A stretch of 64,000 nt of DNA from NCBI GenBank assembly GCA_965204395.1, contig OZ241987.1, positions 3,596,001 through 3,660,000 of the forward strand, given 5' to 3'. The notes below the pieces were generated by a model. That model searched no databases. It was not told the DNA's origin and saw only the letters and a list, made by a program, of their open reading frames with translations. This stretch comes from Bin87 sp965204395. Lineage in GTDB: Bacteria; Chloroflexota; Dehalococcoidia; Lucifugimonadales; UBA3495. Made by a program: the position numbers and the translations under genes. This document shows, piece after piece, positions 8,002-18,083 of this stretch (the stretch's first letter is position 1; each line of letters opens with the position of its first letter).

Positions 8002-9054
8002 ATGGACTTCGGGATCAACGCAGACTTTACCATTGGCAGCCATCCCTCTCATGCCTCCGCTTTGCAATCAGCGATGGAAGAAGTGGACTTGGCGGAGGAG
8101 ATGGGCCTGGACACGGTGTGGCTCGGCGAAATGCACTTCAACCCCAACCGCTCGGTGCTGTCGGCCCCCATCGTAATCGCCAGCTCGATTGCCACGCGTA
8201 CCAAGAATCTGCGGGTCGGGATGGCGGTGCAGGTGCTGCCGCTGATTCATCCGCTGCGCATCGCGGAGGAAGCGGCTACGGTTGACCAGTTGAGCGAGGG
8301 ACGCTTCGAGTTCGGCATCGGGCGCAGTGGCAACGTCCGCGCCTACGACATCATGGGCATCGACTACGGCGAGAGCCGTGAGCGGTTCCAGGAGGCCCTG
8401 GACATCATCTTGATGGCGTGGTCGGGCGAGACCTTCTCCTACGAGGGCAAGTACAACACCATCACCAACGCCACGCTGTCGCCGCTGCCCTATCAGCAAC
8501 CGCATCCCAAGGTACGCATCGCCGCCAGCAGCGACGACAGTTTCGCCCGCATCGGACGATTGGGCCACCCCATATTCCTAGGCCTGCGCGCTATGGATGT
8601 TGAGGACCTGAAAAACAACCTTGAGGACTACAAGTCCGAGTGGAACGCGGCGGGGCACGACGGGGACGTCGGCGACATCAACGTGCGGTTCCCCATGTAC
8701 ATCGCCCCCAGCGAAGCCGAGGCCATCGAGGAACCCAAGGAAAGCATCGAGGCGTTCTTCAACCGGCAGCGTGAACTCTTCGAGTACTCGCTCGGCCGAG
8801 CGGGAGTGGCCGCCCCGGAGAGGCGCCGCGAGCGCTACGAGAAGTTGCGGAACTCTACCTATGAGGACCTGCTGCAGACCCGGGTGGTGTTCGGCAGCCC
8901 CGAGCAGGTCATCGACCGTATCCACGAGTTCAAGGAGATACTGGGTGTGTCCGGAATCACCGCCGAACTGAACCCGGGCGGGTTCCTGCCCAAGGAGGCG
9001 GTCCACCGGAGTCTGAAACTGCTCACCGAAGAGGTGATGCCAGTCTTCAAATAA
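8002..9054 (+). CDS. LLM-class flavin-dependent oxidoreductase (luciferase-like monooxygenase)
   Basis: A 350-residue TIM-barrel flavoprotein of the bacterial luciferase family, using reduced FMN or F420 to oxidise organic substrates. Features include EEMGLDTVWLGEMHFNP near residue 32, TRTKNLRVGMAVQVLPLIHPLRIAEEAATVDQLSEGRFEFGIGRSG (about 62-107), and FGSPEQVIDRIHEFKEILGVSGI near the end. ATG 8002 follows GAGGAG. It begins a same-strand run with the HpaB-type hydroxylase and a VOC protein, with gaps of 59 and 33 bp, so the three are probably one operon. The cofactor and substrate are not readable. Confidence 0.85.
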   Translation: MDFGINADFTIGSHPSHASALQSAMEEVDLAEEMGLDTVWLGEMHFNPNRSVLSAPIVIASSIATRTKNLRVGMAVQVLPLIHPLRIAEEAATVDQLSEGRFEFGIGRSGNVRAYDIMGIDYGESRERFQEALDIILMAWSGETFSYEGKYNTITNATLSPLPYQQPHPKVRIAASSDDSFARIGRLGHPIFLGLRAMDVEDLKNNLEDYKSEWNAAGHDGDVGDINVRFPMYIAPSEAEAIEEPKESIEAFFNRQRELFEYSLGRAGVAAPERRRERYEKLRNSTYEDLLQTRVVFGSPEQVIDRIHEFKEILGVSGITAELNPGGFLPKEAVHRSLKLLTEEVMPVFK

Positions 9055-9113
9055 CGTAGGTTGACGCCCACATTCCAACCGCGTCCCGGTTTTACGAGAG
9101 GAGGTGAAGGACC

Positions 9114-10568
9114 ATGCCAGCGCGCACCGGACAGGAATACATCGCCGGCCTCAGAGACCGACCCCGTGAGGTGTGGATTGAAGGCGAGCGGGTGGACGAC
9201 GTAACCGCTCACCCGGGCCTGCGCAACGGGGTGAAGGCGGTGGCGGCCCTCTACGACATGCAGCACGACGCGGCCCTGCGCGAGGAGATGACCTTCGCCT
9301 CCCCGACCACGGGCGATCCGGTGGGCCTGTCCTTCCAGATCCCGCGCACTGTGGAAGATCTGCAACGCAAGCGGGAGATGATGTCCCGGTGGGCGTGGGC
9401 CAGTTGCGGCATGATGGGTCGCTCGCCGGATTTCATGAACTCGATCTTCACCGCATGGGCCGGCTCCGCTGACTACTTCGCGCAGGACCGCCCGGAATTC
9501 AAGCAGAACGTATTGAACTACCACGAGTTCCTGCGGGAGAACGACGTCACGCTGACTCACGCGTTGGTCAACTTGCAGCGCAGCAGGACTCCAGCGGCTG
9601 CGGACAACCTCACTGAGAACATCGCGCTCACCGCCATCAAGCAGACCGACGCCGGCCTGGTGGTGCGCGGCAGCCGGGTGCTGGCCACGCTGGGGCCGAT
9701 TTCCGACGAGATCGCCATCTATCCCGTGGCTAGCCACCGTTTGGCCGATGACGACTGGAAGCACTCGTTCTCATTCTCCATCCCGTGCGACACGCCGGGC
9801 GTGAAGTTCTTGTGCCGGGAGAGTTTTGACGTGGGGCGCTCCCATTACGATCACCCGTTGGGTTCCCGTTTCGAGGAGATGGACACGGTGGTGTTCTTCG
9901 ACGACGTGCTGGTGCCGTGGGAGCGCGTGTTCCTGCTGGGCGACGTGGATCTGTGCAACGGGTATGGCACGGGCACGATGTCCAACGCCCACACCGGATA
10001 CCAGGTGCTGAACCGTTGCGTGGTCAAAGCTGAGTTCGTGCTGGGCCTGGCGGACCTGATGGTGGAAACGCTGGGCTCTGGCTCCATACCCCACGTGCAG
10101 GAGCAGGTGGCCGAGCTGATAACGTACCGGGACATGCTGCGGGCTTGCCTGCGCGCGTCCGAGGCCGACGCCAGACCCAACCAATGGGGCATGATGTGTC
10201 CGTCCATGGGTCCGATCCAGGCCGGGCGCACCCTGTTCGGCAGGACGGTGTACCCGCGCATGATCGAGATCGTGCAGATGCTGGGTACCAGCAGCCTCAT
10301 GGCCCTACCGGCCGAGGCGGACTTTGACACGGGCATCGCGCCGGAGATCAACGAGTACCTGGCCACGGACACCACCGACGCATGGAATCGGGCCAAGCTC
10401 TTCCACCTGGCGTGGGACGTGTCGTGCAGTTCGTTCAGTGGGCGGCAGGTATTGTACGAGCGCATGTTTGGCGGCAACCCCGTCCGCAACGCCATGATGC
10501 TTTTCAACAACTACGACAAGGAACCCTTCCGCCAGCAAGTGCAAAAGTTCCTTGACCTGGACGATTAG
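9114..10568 (+). CDS. HpaB-type FADH2-dependent aromatic hydroxylase
   Basis: A 484-residue member of the 4-hydroxyphenylacetate 3-monooxygenase / pyoverdin chromophore family, acyl-CoA-dehydrogenase fold. It opens with RTGQEYIAGLRDRPREVWIEGERV, typical of HpaB. The middle has FDDVLVPWERVFLLGDVDLCN, as in HpaB enzymes. Family members ortho-hydroxylate phenols using FADH2 from a separate reductase. No HpaC-like reductase is evident here. ATG follows GAGGAGGTGAAGGACC. A VOC protein lies 33 bp downstream. Some HpaB homologues are 4-hydroxybutyryl-CoA dehydratases, but the Fe-S Cys/His ligands of those are not apparent. Confidence 0.85.
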   Translation: MPARTGQEYIAGLRDRPREVWIEGERVDDVTAHPGLRNGVKAVAALYDMQHDAALREEMTFASPTTGDPVGLSFQIPRTVEDLQRKREMMSRWAWASCGMMGRSPDFMNSIFTAWAGSADYFAQDRPEFKQNVLNYHEFLRENDVTLTHALVNLQRSRTPAAADNLTENIALTAIKQTDAGLVVRGSRVLATLGPISDEIAIYPVASHRLADDDWKHSFSFSIPCDTPGVKFLCRESFDVGRSHYDHPLGSRFEEMDTVVFFDDVLVPWERVFLLGDVDLCNGYGTGTMSNAHTGYQVLNRCVVKAEFVLGLADLMVETLGSGSIPHVQEQVAELITYRDMLRACLRASEADARPNQWGMMCPSMGPIQAGRTLFGRTVYPRMIEIVQMLGTSSLMALPAEADFDTGIAPEINEYLATDTTDAWNRAKLFHLAWDVSCSSFSGRQVLYERMFGGNPVRNAMMLFNNYDKEPFRQQVQKFLDLDD

Positions 10569-10601
10569 CCTGAACAAGATCAACCAAAAGGAGGGACAGA
10601 G

Positions 10602-11081
10602 ATGTCGTACACGCCAAAACACCTTGGCCATTTGGTAATGCGAGTTCGCGACATGGAACGCTCGCTGGATTTCTACACCCGCGTCATGGGACTGACCATT
10701 ATGGAGCGGTCTCCGAGCGGAACGGTGTTCATGTCGGCCAACACCGAGAAGTCTCACGAGCTTGCGATTCGAGCCATCGGAATGGACGCGGCCGGCCCCG
10801 ATCACAGCATCATTGGGCAGGCGCACATGGCCTGGCAGATGGAGACCTTCGACGATCTGCAGGAACTTTACGACCGGCTGATCGAGAACGACGTCCGCAT
10901 CCAGCGCATCAGCGACCACGGCGTCTCCCTGGGCGTGTACCTGCTGGATCCCGACGACAACGAGATCGAGGTGTACTACGAGATGCCGGCCTCACAATGG
11001 GAGCGGCATCCGGAGTGCGGCCTCTTCGGCGGCACCTTCCCCTTGAGACTACGCGAGCCGGCGGTAGCAGCCGACGACTAA
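10602..11081 (+). CDS. VOC-family dioxygenase-like protein
   Basis: A 159-residue type I extradiol dioxygenase-like protein. HLGHLVMRVRDMERSLDFYTRVMGL starts the first VOC module. GQAHMAWQMETFDDLQELYDRLIEN starts the second, and LLDPDDNEIEVYYEMP supplies the final Glu. His and Glu at these sites match the 2-His-1-carboxylate metal site of catechol 2,3-dioxygenases. ATG follows AAAGGAGGGACAG. It is last in the run with the LLM and HpaB-type monooxygenases, so it may open the ring the hydroxylase prepares. Confidence 0.8.
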   Translation: MSYTPKHLGHLVMRVRDMERSLDFYTRVMGLTIMERSPSGTVFMSANTEKSHELAIRAIGMDAAGPDHSIIGQAHMAWQMETFDDLQELYDRLIENDVRIQRISDHGVSLGVYLLDPDDNEIEVYYEMPASQWERHPECGLFGGTFPLRLREPAVAADD

Positions 11082-11151
11082 CGGCTTTTGACTGGGGTTT
11101 CCGGCTTACCCTGAGGCTACAGTCCGGGACCACAGCGATTGGTAAACTCAG

Positions 11152-11197
11152 CCACCCGGGCGGCGTGGAACAGAAGCGTCTCCGTCCACCCGGGCGG
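11152..11197. repeat. 12-bp direct repeat upstream of the AddB-like gene
   Basis: CCACCCGGGCGG occurs at 11152-11163 and again at 11186-11197, with a CCCGGG core. A separate small inverted repeat, GTTAC-GATG-GTAAC, lies at 11287-11300, some 48 bp before the AddB-like start. Both could be binding sites; nothing else marks this 266-bp gap. Confidence 0.35.
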
Positions 11198-11347
11198 TGC
11201 CTTGTTTAACGGACGTTGTCGTTTCCCAATTTTGGGAGGCGACGCATTACGATGCATGCATCAACCGCCAGCTGACCGTAGCATTTGTTACGATGGTAAC
11301 GAATCTGTGGACCACTCCGTTGTCTCACGCCTCCATCCGAAAACCAG

Positions 11348-14300
11348 ATGATTGACTCCGCCAACATCGCCGCCGACCAGAACTGGCTGATTGTCGAGCG
11401 GCTATCACCGGATTTGCCGCAAACGCTGTGGCAGTTGGTCGCGGACGAAAAACGGGACGATGTGCTAGCTCCCGTTACGGTGGTCACACCCAACAGGTAT
11501 GCAGGGCTGGCCTTGCGCCAGGCACTGGGCCGTGATGGTTTCGTCAACGTTCGCTTCATGGTGCTGCCCATGCTGGCGGAACTGCTGGGCGGCGCAGCGC
11601 TGGAAAGGGAAGGTCGCAAACCGCTCACTTCGGTGGTGGAAACGATCACGTTGCGGCAGGTGTTGGAGGAGTCCAGCGGACCCTTGGCCCGTGTGCGGGA
11701 GCATCCCAGTACGCTGCACAGCCTTCGGGTCGCGTTCCGGCAGTTGCGAAACGCCGGCGACGACGTGCGCGCTGCCTTGGCTACTCGCGACGATTTGTCT
11801 GGAGCCGTGGCGCGGATGCACGACCGGTTTCGCGAGTTAGTCCGCGATGACTGGTACGACCTGGATGATCTCGCCGAGGCTGCTGCGGAACAGGTCCGGC
11901 TGGGAGATGCTCCGGGCCTCGATGACCTCGGGTTGATAGTTTCCTATCTTCCCGGGCGGGTCTCTCCGGCTCAGTCCAAGCTCCTGGAAACGTTGGCGGA
12001 GAGGTCGCGTTGTGCTGTTGTCGTCGGCATCACCGGCGACGAGGCGGCGGATGAAACAGCAAGAGAACTTGGCGCGAATTTGGAGTCGGCGTTGGGGACA
12101 CCCGATATCGTCGATGGAAGTAACCAGCAGTTGCCGGTGCTGCCCGACTCTGCCCACCTGCACATCTCGCCCAACGCCCATGAGGAACTGCGGTGGGTGA
12201 TCCGGCAAGTAGTTCAGGAAGCGGAGGAGAATAGGATACCGCTGCACCGCATGGCGATCCTCTACCGCACTGCCGACCCGTACGCCACGATGATTCGGGA
12301 CGAACTTCGGATGGCCGGCATCCCAATGGCTGGTCCTGACGCGGAAACATTGGGCAACACGGCTGTTGGGAGAACCCTGCGCGGCCTGCTGTCGCTGCCG
12401 GTTAGCGATTTCCAACGAGCCGACGTCATGGCTTGGATGAGCGGGTGCCCGGTGCGTCCACGAGGCCAACAGGCGCGGTATTTCAACCCCAGCCACTGGG
12501 ATGCCATTACTAGAAAAGCGGGCATCGTGCGAGGACTGGAGCAGTGGCGCGCGCGTTTGGATTCTCACGCTGGCTGGCTCTCTACCGAGGCGGATCGACG
12601 AGAGGCGGCTGGCGATATCAGTGTTTCCCGCGCCCGTGGGATGAGGGCCGAGGCGAGTTCCACCCGTGACTTGCTGTCCTTCATCGAGACCCTGGCGGCT
12701 GACCTTGAACCGCCTCCACCCGGCAGCAATTGGGCTGAGTTTGCAGATTGGGCCAGCCGACTGCTGGACAAATACTTGGCCGACGATGTCAGCGGCTCCG
12801 AGGAGGAAGCCCTTCGACGAGTTCATCGGACTCTGGACGAATTCAACACGGCGGACGGCGTGGGAAATTCGCCCGACCCCACCATGTTCCTTGAGATGGT
12901 GGATGATGCGTTGCGAACACCGTTCGGGCACTTGGGACCAACGGGACAGGGCGTGTTCGTGTCCTCCTTCGCCGGCGCGTCAGGAATGACTTTCGACGCC
13001 GTTTGGATGGTTGGGATGATTGAGGGGGCGGTGCCCCCGCCCGGGCATTCCGATCCGCTGTTGCCCGAACCACAGTGGCTAGCATCCGGCGGTGGTGATC
13101 GCATGGACCAACGGATGGCGGACGAACGCCACCAATACCTTGTGGTGGTGAACAGCGCCGTCCGCAGAACATTGTCGTATCCGGTCGCCCATCCGGCCTC
13201 CCAGCGGCAGGCCTACCCGTCGCGCTGGTTCCTCGAACAGGCATCGGCTTTGGAAGGCGAACCGGTGCATACCAGCGATCTGCCCCGTCTGCACGAACGG
13301 CGCTGGCTGACCGTGGACGTTTCAGCTGAGGCCGCCTTGAGCAATCTCCCCAAGACCCTGATGGCAGACGAGCACGATTACCGGTTGTATCGACTCTTGC
13401 GGTGGAAACTCTCGGGCGCGCGTTTGGGCGACCACGCATTCGCGCAGAGTGGTCCCGTCGCCGGATCTGTGCGATTGTCCCTCAGCCGATTCCAACCCCA
13501 GTTGACCGAGTTTGACGGGAACCTGTCGTCGATATCTGATGACGACCGTTTCAGCGTGGGGTTGCGGCGCGCTCCCATTTCCTCGACCGGTTTGGAAGCC
13601 TGGGCTACTTGCCCATACCGCTACTTCCTCGGGAGTGTGCTCGGTCTCAGGGCGTTGGAGACGCCGGAGGAGACGGTCTCCGTCAGTGCGTTAGACCGAG
13701 GCGCGCTCATACACGAGATTCTTGAACGGTTCATGCGCGAAAGCGTGGAAGCCGGATCCTTGCCCCCGGCCGGAACTCCTTGGGACTCGGCTGATCGCGA
13801 GCGTTTGATGGAGATTGCCCATCGGTTCTTCCAAGACGCTGAGCAACGGGGTGCCACGGGCAAGCGCCTGCTATGGGACATGGATCGGGCGACCATCATC
13901 TCCGATCTGGAGACATTCCTGGAGGAGGATTCCGAAGCGCGCGCTCGCCACCGAACGTCCCACGTGGAGGTTGAAGCGGCATTCGGTTTCGGCGGTGGTA
14001 CGGTTGAGGTTACGGACCCTGAAACCGGGATTCGGTTCCGTGGGATGATCGACCGTGTGGACGTGGCCGGAGACGGCAAATCGATCTCGGTGATTGATTA
14101 CAAGACCGGCAGCGCCAGGCCGTATGCGGGCATGGAGGACGACATAATCGACGCCGGGCGGCATCTCCAACTGGGCGTGTACTCGCTGGCGGCCCGCGCG
14201 CTGTTTCCCGACGCCGCCAGCATTGAGGCTGCGTATTGGTTCAGCACCAACCGGGGCCGTTTCGCTTTCGCTCCCGCCGAACGATTCGACATCGACAATG

Positions 14301-14524
14301 CCGACACCGCCCAGCGTTTCCGGGAAGGGATAACCAACATCGTTTCCGGCATCAATGCAGGCGTATTTCCAACCAACCCCGGTCCTTTGGATCGTGGAAC
14401 CCCGGCCAACTGCCGGTACTGCGATTTCGACACGGTGTGCCCTTCCAGGCGACGGGAGCTTTGGAATCACAAGCAATCTGATCCCCTGGTTTCCGACTAC
14501 TTGGAACTGGCCGGGGAGGCCTGA
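11348..14524 (+). CDS. addB: AddB/RexB-like ATP-dependent nuclease subunit with Fe-S nuclease domain
   Basis: A 1058-residue protein forming, with the next gene, an AddAB-type helicase-nuclease for double-strand break repair. The N-terminal helicase-like part (VVTPNRYAGLALRQAL) lacks an obvious Walker A, as in RexB-type subunits that do not hydrolyse ATP. The C-terminal PD-(D/E)XK nuclease has RGMIDRVDV and VIDYKTG near residues 897-920. Cys755 (ATCPYRYF) and Cys1022, 1025 and 1031 (CRYCDFDTVC) match the four-cysteine Fe-S staple of AddB. It is 11 bp upstream of addA, so the two are cotranscribed. No clear Shine-Dalgarno precedes the ATG. Confidence 0.85.
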   Translation: MIDSANIAADQNWLIVERLSPDLPQTLWQLVADEKRDDVLAPVTVVTPNRYAGLALRQALGRDGFVNVRFMVLPMLAELLGGAALEREGRKPLTSVVETITLRQVLEESSGPLARVREHPSTLHSLRVAFRQLRNAGDDVRAALATRDDLSGAVARMHDRFRELVRDDWYDLDDLAEAAAEQVRLGDAPGLDDLGLIVSYLPGRVSPAQSKLLETLAERSRCAVVVGITGDEAADETARELGANLESALGTPDIVDGSNQQLPVLPDSAHLHISPNAHEELRWVIRQVVQEAEENRIPLHRMAILYRTADPYATMIRDELRMAGIPMAGPDAETLGNTAVGRTLRGLLSLPVSDFQRADVMAWMSGCPVRPRGQQARYFNPSHWDAITRKAGIVRGLEQWRARLDSHAGWLSTEADRREAAGDISVSRARGMRAEASSTRDLLSFIETLAADLEPPPPGSNWAEFADWASRLLDKYLADDVSGSEEEALRRVHRTLDEFNTADGVGNSPDPTMFLEMVDDALRTPFGHLGPTGQGVFVSSFAGASGMTFDAVWMVGMIEGAVPPPGHSDPLLPEPQWLASGGGDRMDQRMADERHQYLVVVNSAVRRTLSYPVAHPASQRQAYPSRWFLEQASALEGEPVHTSDLPRLHERRWLTVDVSAEAALSNLPKTLMADEHDYRLYRLLRWKLSGARLGDHAFAQSGPVAGSVRLSLSRFQPQLTEFDGNLSSISDDDRFSVGLRRAPISSTGLEAWATCPYRYFLGSVLGLRALETPEETVSVSALDRGALIHEILERFMRESVEAGSLPPAGTPWDSADRERLMEIAHRFFQDAEQRGATGKRLLWDMDRATIISDLETFLEEDSEARARHRTSHVEVEAAFGFGGGTVEVTDPETGIRFRGMIDRVDVAGDGKSISVIDYKTGSARPYAGMEDDIIDAGRHLQLGVYSLAARALFPDAASIEAAYWFSTNRGRFAFAPAERFDIDNADTAQRFREGITNIVSGINAGVFPTNPGPLDRGTPANCRYCDFDTVCPSRRRELWNHKQSDPLVSDYLELAGEA

Positions 14525-14535
14525 AGCGTCAATCG

Positions 14536-17500
14536 ATGACAGTCAACTTCGCTCCGGTGGACGCTGAGGCGCGGCGGGTCATCGCCGAGGAACTGGACGC
14601 CACGTTGTTCGTGGAGGCCAGCGCAGGCACCGGCAAGACGACCAGCCTGGTACAACGGGTGGTGAACCTGGTTTCGACCGGGCGGACCACGCTCAACCGG
14701 GTGGCGGCCATCACGTTTACGGAAGCCGCCGCTGCCGAATTGCGGGATCGCGTTCGCGCCAGCCTGGAGCTCGCCTCCGTAGATCCCGGACGCGACGAAG
14801 ACGAGCGAATCCGTTGCCGCCAGGGAATCATAGATCTTGACCAGGCGGACATCTGCACTCTGCATTCATTCGCTGGCAGTATTCTCCGCGAACGCCCCCT
14901 CGAAGCCGGTCTGCCGCCGGCTTTCGACACCAGCGACGAGATCGTGGCGGGTATTCGGTTCAACGAGCAATGGGACGCATGGCTGAATCTCCACCTGGAC
15001 GGCGATACTGACATCGCACCGCAGTTGGCGTTGGCGCTGACATTTGGCCTGAGCCCGTCGCACATGAAAGAGATAGCGCAGGGTTTCCACGCAAACTACG
15101 GCGACCTCAGCGGATCGCCCTTCGATCCGGCCCCATACCCGACCCCTAACGCGGCGGCTGAGCTTTCAGATGCGATAGCCGAGATGCAACGGCTGTGCGC
15201 ATTCTCGAAGATTGGAGCAGGGGATACCCTGTACGACCACGTGCAAGGCAAGCTCGGCGGGTTACGGCGTCTGTCTGAAACGCCCGCAGGATCTCCGGCT
15301 TCGTACCGGCTGTTGTTGGATATCCTGCCCGTTAGGCAAAGCGGAGGACGGCAAGCGGATTGGCAAACTGATCCGGAAACCGGAAGCAATGCGTGCGCGA
15401 GCCTCAAAGGGCTGTTGGCGGAGTTGGATCAGGGTGCCTACGCCGAGATCCAGGAGATGCGGAACGCTTGCCTGGTACCGATCATCGAAAGCCTCCGCTC
15501 ATTCGCCATCGACTATGCAGAACAACGCCGCTACGAAGGTCGCGCGGAGTTCCACGATCTGTTGATATGGGCGCGGGGTCTGCTCCGAGACAACCTGGAA
15601 GTCCGGGACCATTTCCGACGCAAGTATTCCCATCTGCTCATCGACGAGGCCCAGGACACCGACCCGATACAGGCCGAAATTGCCGTGCTGCTCGCTGAGG
15701 CGGTTTCGGGTGACAATCCCGTCGGAGCGCGCACATCGAATTGGACAGAGGTCTTGCCGGAGACGGGCAAGCTTTTTGTGGTGGGCGATCCCAAGCAGTC
15801 AATCTACCGGTTCCGTCGCGCCGACGTTCAGCAGATGATGATGTTGCGGCAGCGATTGGAAGATGCCGGCGGTCGCACCATCAAGCTAACGCAGAATTTC
15901 CGCTCGCAGGAACCGGTCGTCCAATGGGTCAACGCCCTGTTTGGGCAGTGGCTTTCAACCCATGAAGATCTATCTGCTGACGAGGATAACTCCCAAGCCA
16001 AATATGATTCCATGTCCGCGGTATGGCAGGGCGACAGTGCCGGGGAGCGTCATCCTGCTGTCTGGACGCTAGCTAACGAGGCGGTGGCCGAGTCTATCGG
16101 CGTCATCCGGCAGCGGGAGGCGGATGACATCGGCACGCTGTTGCGGCAGATCGTGAGCGAACAGTGGGATATTCTGGATCAGGAGGCCTCTGAGACGGGC
16201 GGTGAGGAGAGCTATCGGCCGGCCAGATACTCGGATATCTGCATCCTCATGCCGACCCGGACCGGACTACCCGACCTGGAACGCGGGTTGGAGGAGCACG
16301 ACATTCCCTACCGGCTGGAAAGCGCCTCGCTGGTATTTGAGACCCAGGAAATTCGCGATCTGCTGAACTGCCTGAAATCCATCGACAACCCGGTGGACCA
16401 GGTTTCCACCGTAGCCGCGCTGCGGTCTCAGGCTTTCGCGTGCAGCGACGTCGACCTGGCGTTGCACCGGGAATCGGGCGGGAGTTTCGATTATCTTGAC
16501 GACTCTTCGCTGGCCGGCGAGGGGCCGGTCGCCGAGGGCATGAAAGTCCTCCGAGATTTCAATGCGGCGCGAATCTGGGAATCCACGCAGTCGTTGGTTG
16601 ACCGATTCATTCGAGACCGGCAATTGATGGAAGCCGCTACCGATCATCCCAGGATGCGGGAGCAGTGGCGGCGTTACCGTTTCATGGTGGAGCAGGCCGC
16701 GCGTTTTACCGGCGCAGGCGGTGGGCCGCTCGCCAAATTCTTGGAATGGGTTGACGATCAAATCCAGTGGCGAGCGCGAGTATCCGACAACCCGGTGCCG
16801 GAATCCGACGAGGACGCGGTGCGCGTGATGACCATTCATGGATCCAAGGGTTTGGAGTTTCCGGTGGTGGTGCTGACGGGCATCAACTCGACGCCATCCC
16901 GTAGCCCCGACCGCGTGCTGTTCGACCGGCGACAGGGGCGGGTGGAAGTGGGTGTGGGCTCTCAGAGCAATCGCATCGCCACCTCCGGTTACGAGGAACT
17001 GCTGCAACTCGACAATCGGCTGTCGGACGCCGAACAAGTTCGCCTGATGTACGTTGCCACCACCCGGGCCCGCGACCACCTGGTCTTGAGCCTGAGGCGG
17101 CCACAGCGCGGCGGCAATTCTCTGGCCGACGTTATTGCCGGGTACATGGACGATCATCCGGAATTGTGGAAGCCTATCGAACTCGAACGAGTCGGCGAGG
17201 GTTCGCCATTCGATTTCGAATCGCAGGGCAACGTTCCGGGACCGGATACAGAGATCGATCACTCGGTCCAGGCTTTTGATCGGTGGAAAGCAGATCGCGC
17301 CACTTTGTTGGCCGAGTTGGGGCAACCGTCGTTCGTGGCAGCCACTGCGTTATCAGCGCACGGTGATGACGACAAACCGGAGCCAATGGAACCCGAACCC
17401 TGGCGGCGCGGTCGGGCCGGCACGTCGGTGGGACGGGCGGTTCACGCCGTCCTGCAATCGATAGATCTGGCTACGGGCGACGGGATCGAATATCGCGCCC

Positions 17501-17943
17501 GGGCGCAAGCGGTCGCCGAAGGGGTCCCGGACCGCGAGGCTGAAATCATCCGCCTGGCCCGGGTGGCGGTGGACAGCGCCGTGGTGCGGCGTGCCGTCAA
17601 CTCGCGCCGCCTATGGCGTGAGGTACCCGTGGCGTCGCCGGTGGGGAACGGATCGCTCCATGGGTTCATCGATCTCCTTTTCGAAGAGGATGACGGCTTG
17701 GTCGTAGTGGACTATAAGACCGACTCCGTCCCAGACGCCGGGTTGTCTGACACTATAGAGCGGTATCGTCTGCAAGGCGGCGCATACGCGGCGGCAATGA
17801 ACAGGATCACTGGGAAGCGGGTGAAAGAGATGGTTTTCCTTTTCCTGCAACCCAATCGCGAGGTGCAACTGCCGGACCTCGTTGCGGCGATGCGAGACGC
17901 AGTGGCGGCGGCTGAATCGCATTTCGCTCCTCAACCGGGATAA
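14536..17943 (+). CDS. addA: AddA-like UvrD-family helicase-nuclease
   Basis: A 1135-residue superfamily 1A helicase fused to a RecB-type nuclease. Walker A is EASAGTGKTTSL near residues 26-37 and Walker B is LLIDEAQDTDPIQ near 370. Helicase motifs GDPKQSIYRFRRAD, VMTIHGSKGLEFPVVVL and LMYVATTRARDHLVL follow in order. The nuclease motif is GLVVVDYKTDS near 1055. The partner AddB-like gene ends 11 bp upstream. The complex resects broken ends for RecA loading; Chi recognition, if any, would sit in the AddB-like subunit. Confidence 0.9.
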   Translation: MTVNFAPVDAEARRVIAEELDATLFVEASAGTGKTTSLVQRVVNLVSTGRTTLNRVAAITFTEAAAAELRDRVRASLELASVDPGRDEDERIRCRQGIIDLDQADICTLHSFAGSILRERPLEAGLPPAFDTSDEIVAGIRFNEQWDAWLNLHLDGDTDIAPQLALALTFGLSPSHMKEIAQGFHANYGDLSGSPFDPAPYPTPNAAAELSDAIAEMQRLCAFSKIGAGDTLYDHVQGKLGGLRRLSETPAGSPASYRLLLDILPVRQSGGRQADWQTDPETGSNACASLKGLLAELDQGAYAEIQEMRNACLVPIIESLRSFAIDYAEQRRYEGRAEFHDLLIWARGLLRDNLEVRDHFRRKYSHLLIDEAQDTDPIQAEIAVLLAEAVSGDNPVGARTSNWTEVLPETGKLFVVGDPKQSIYRFRRADVQQMMMLRQRLEDAGGRTIKLTQNFRSQEPVVQWVNALFGQWLSTHEDLSADEDNSQAKYDSMSAVWQGDSAGERHPAVWTLANEAVAESIGVIRQREADDIGTLLRQIVSEQWDILDQEASETGGEESYRPARYSDICILMPTRTGLPDLERGLEEHDIPYRLESASLVFETQEIRDLLNCLKSIDNPVDQVSTVAALRSQAFACSDVDLALHRESGGSFDYLDDSSLAGEGPVAEGMKVLRDFNAARIWESTQSLVDRFIRDRQLMEAATDHPRMREQWRRYRFMVEQAARFTGAGGGPLAKFLEWVDDQIQWRARVSDNPVPESDEDAVRVMTIHGSKGLEFPVVVLTGINSTPSRSPDRVLFDRRQGRVEVGVGSQSNRIATSGYEELLQLDNRLSDAEQVRLMYVATTRARDHLVLSLRRPQRGGNSLADVIAGYMDDHPELWKPIELERVGEGSPFDFESQGNVPGPDTEIDHSVQAFDRWKADRATLLAELGQPSFVAATALSAHGDDDKPEPMEPEPWRRGRAGTSVGRAVHAVLQSIDLATGDGIEYRARAQAVAEGVPDREAEIIRLARVAVDSAVVRRAVNSRRLWREVPVASPVGNGSLHGFIDLLFEEDDGLVVVDYKTDSVPDAGLSDTIERYRLQGGAYAAAMNRITGKRVKEMVFLFLQPNREVQLPDLVAAMRDAVAAAESHFAPQPG

Positions 17944-18083
17944 CGCCTCAGTAGAGGACCGGCTGTTTTTGTAACGTCGTCTGTCGTCCCACTGAATTTT
18001 GACGGTCGTGAAACTGGCATCAGGTTATTAATGCCGTAGAATGACCGATAACAGTCCCAATATCTCGGTCAGGAGTTGCGCTC

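Noticed and set aside
16267..17325. 352-codon minus-strand frame opposite addA
   Set aside because: Covered by a helicase-nuclease with clear motifs; no ribosome site or plausible protein features.
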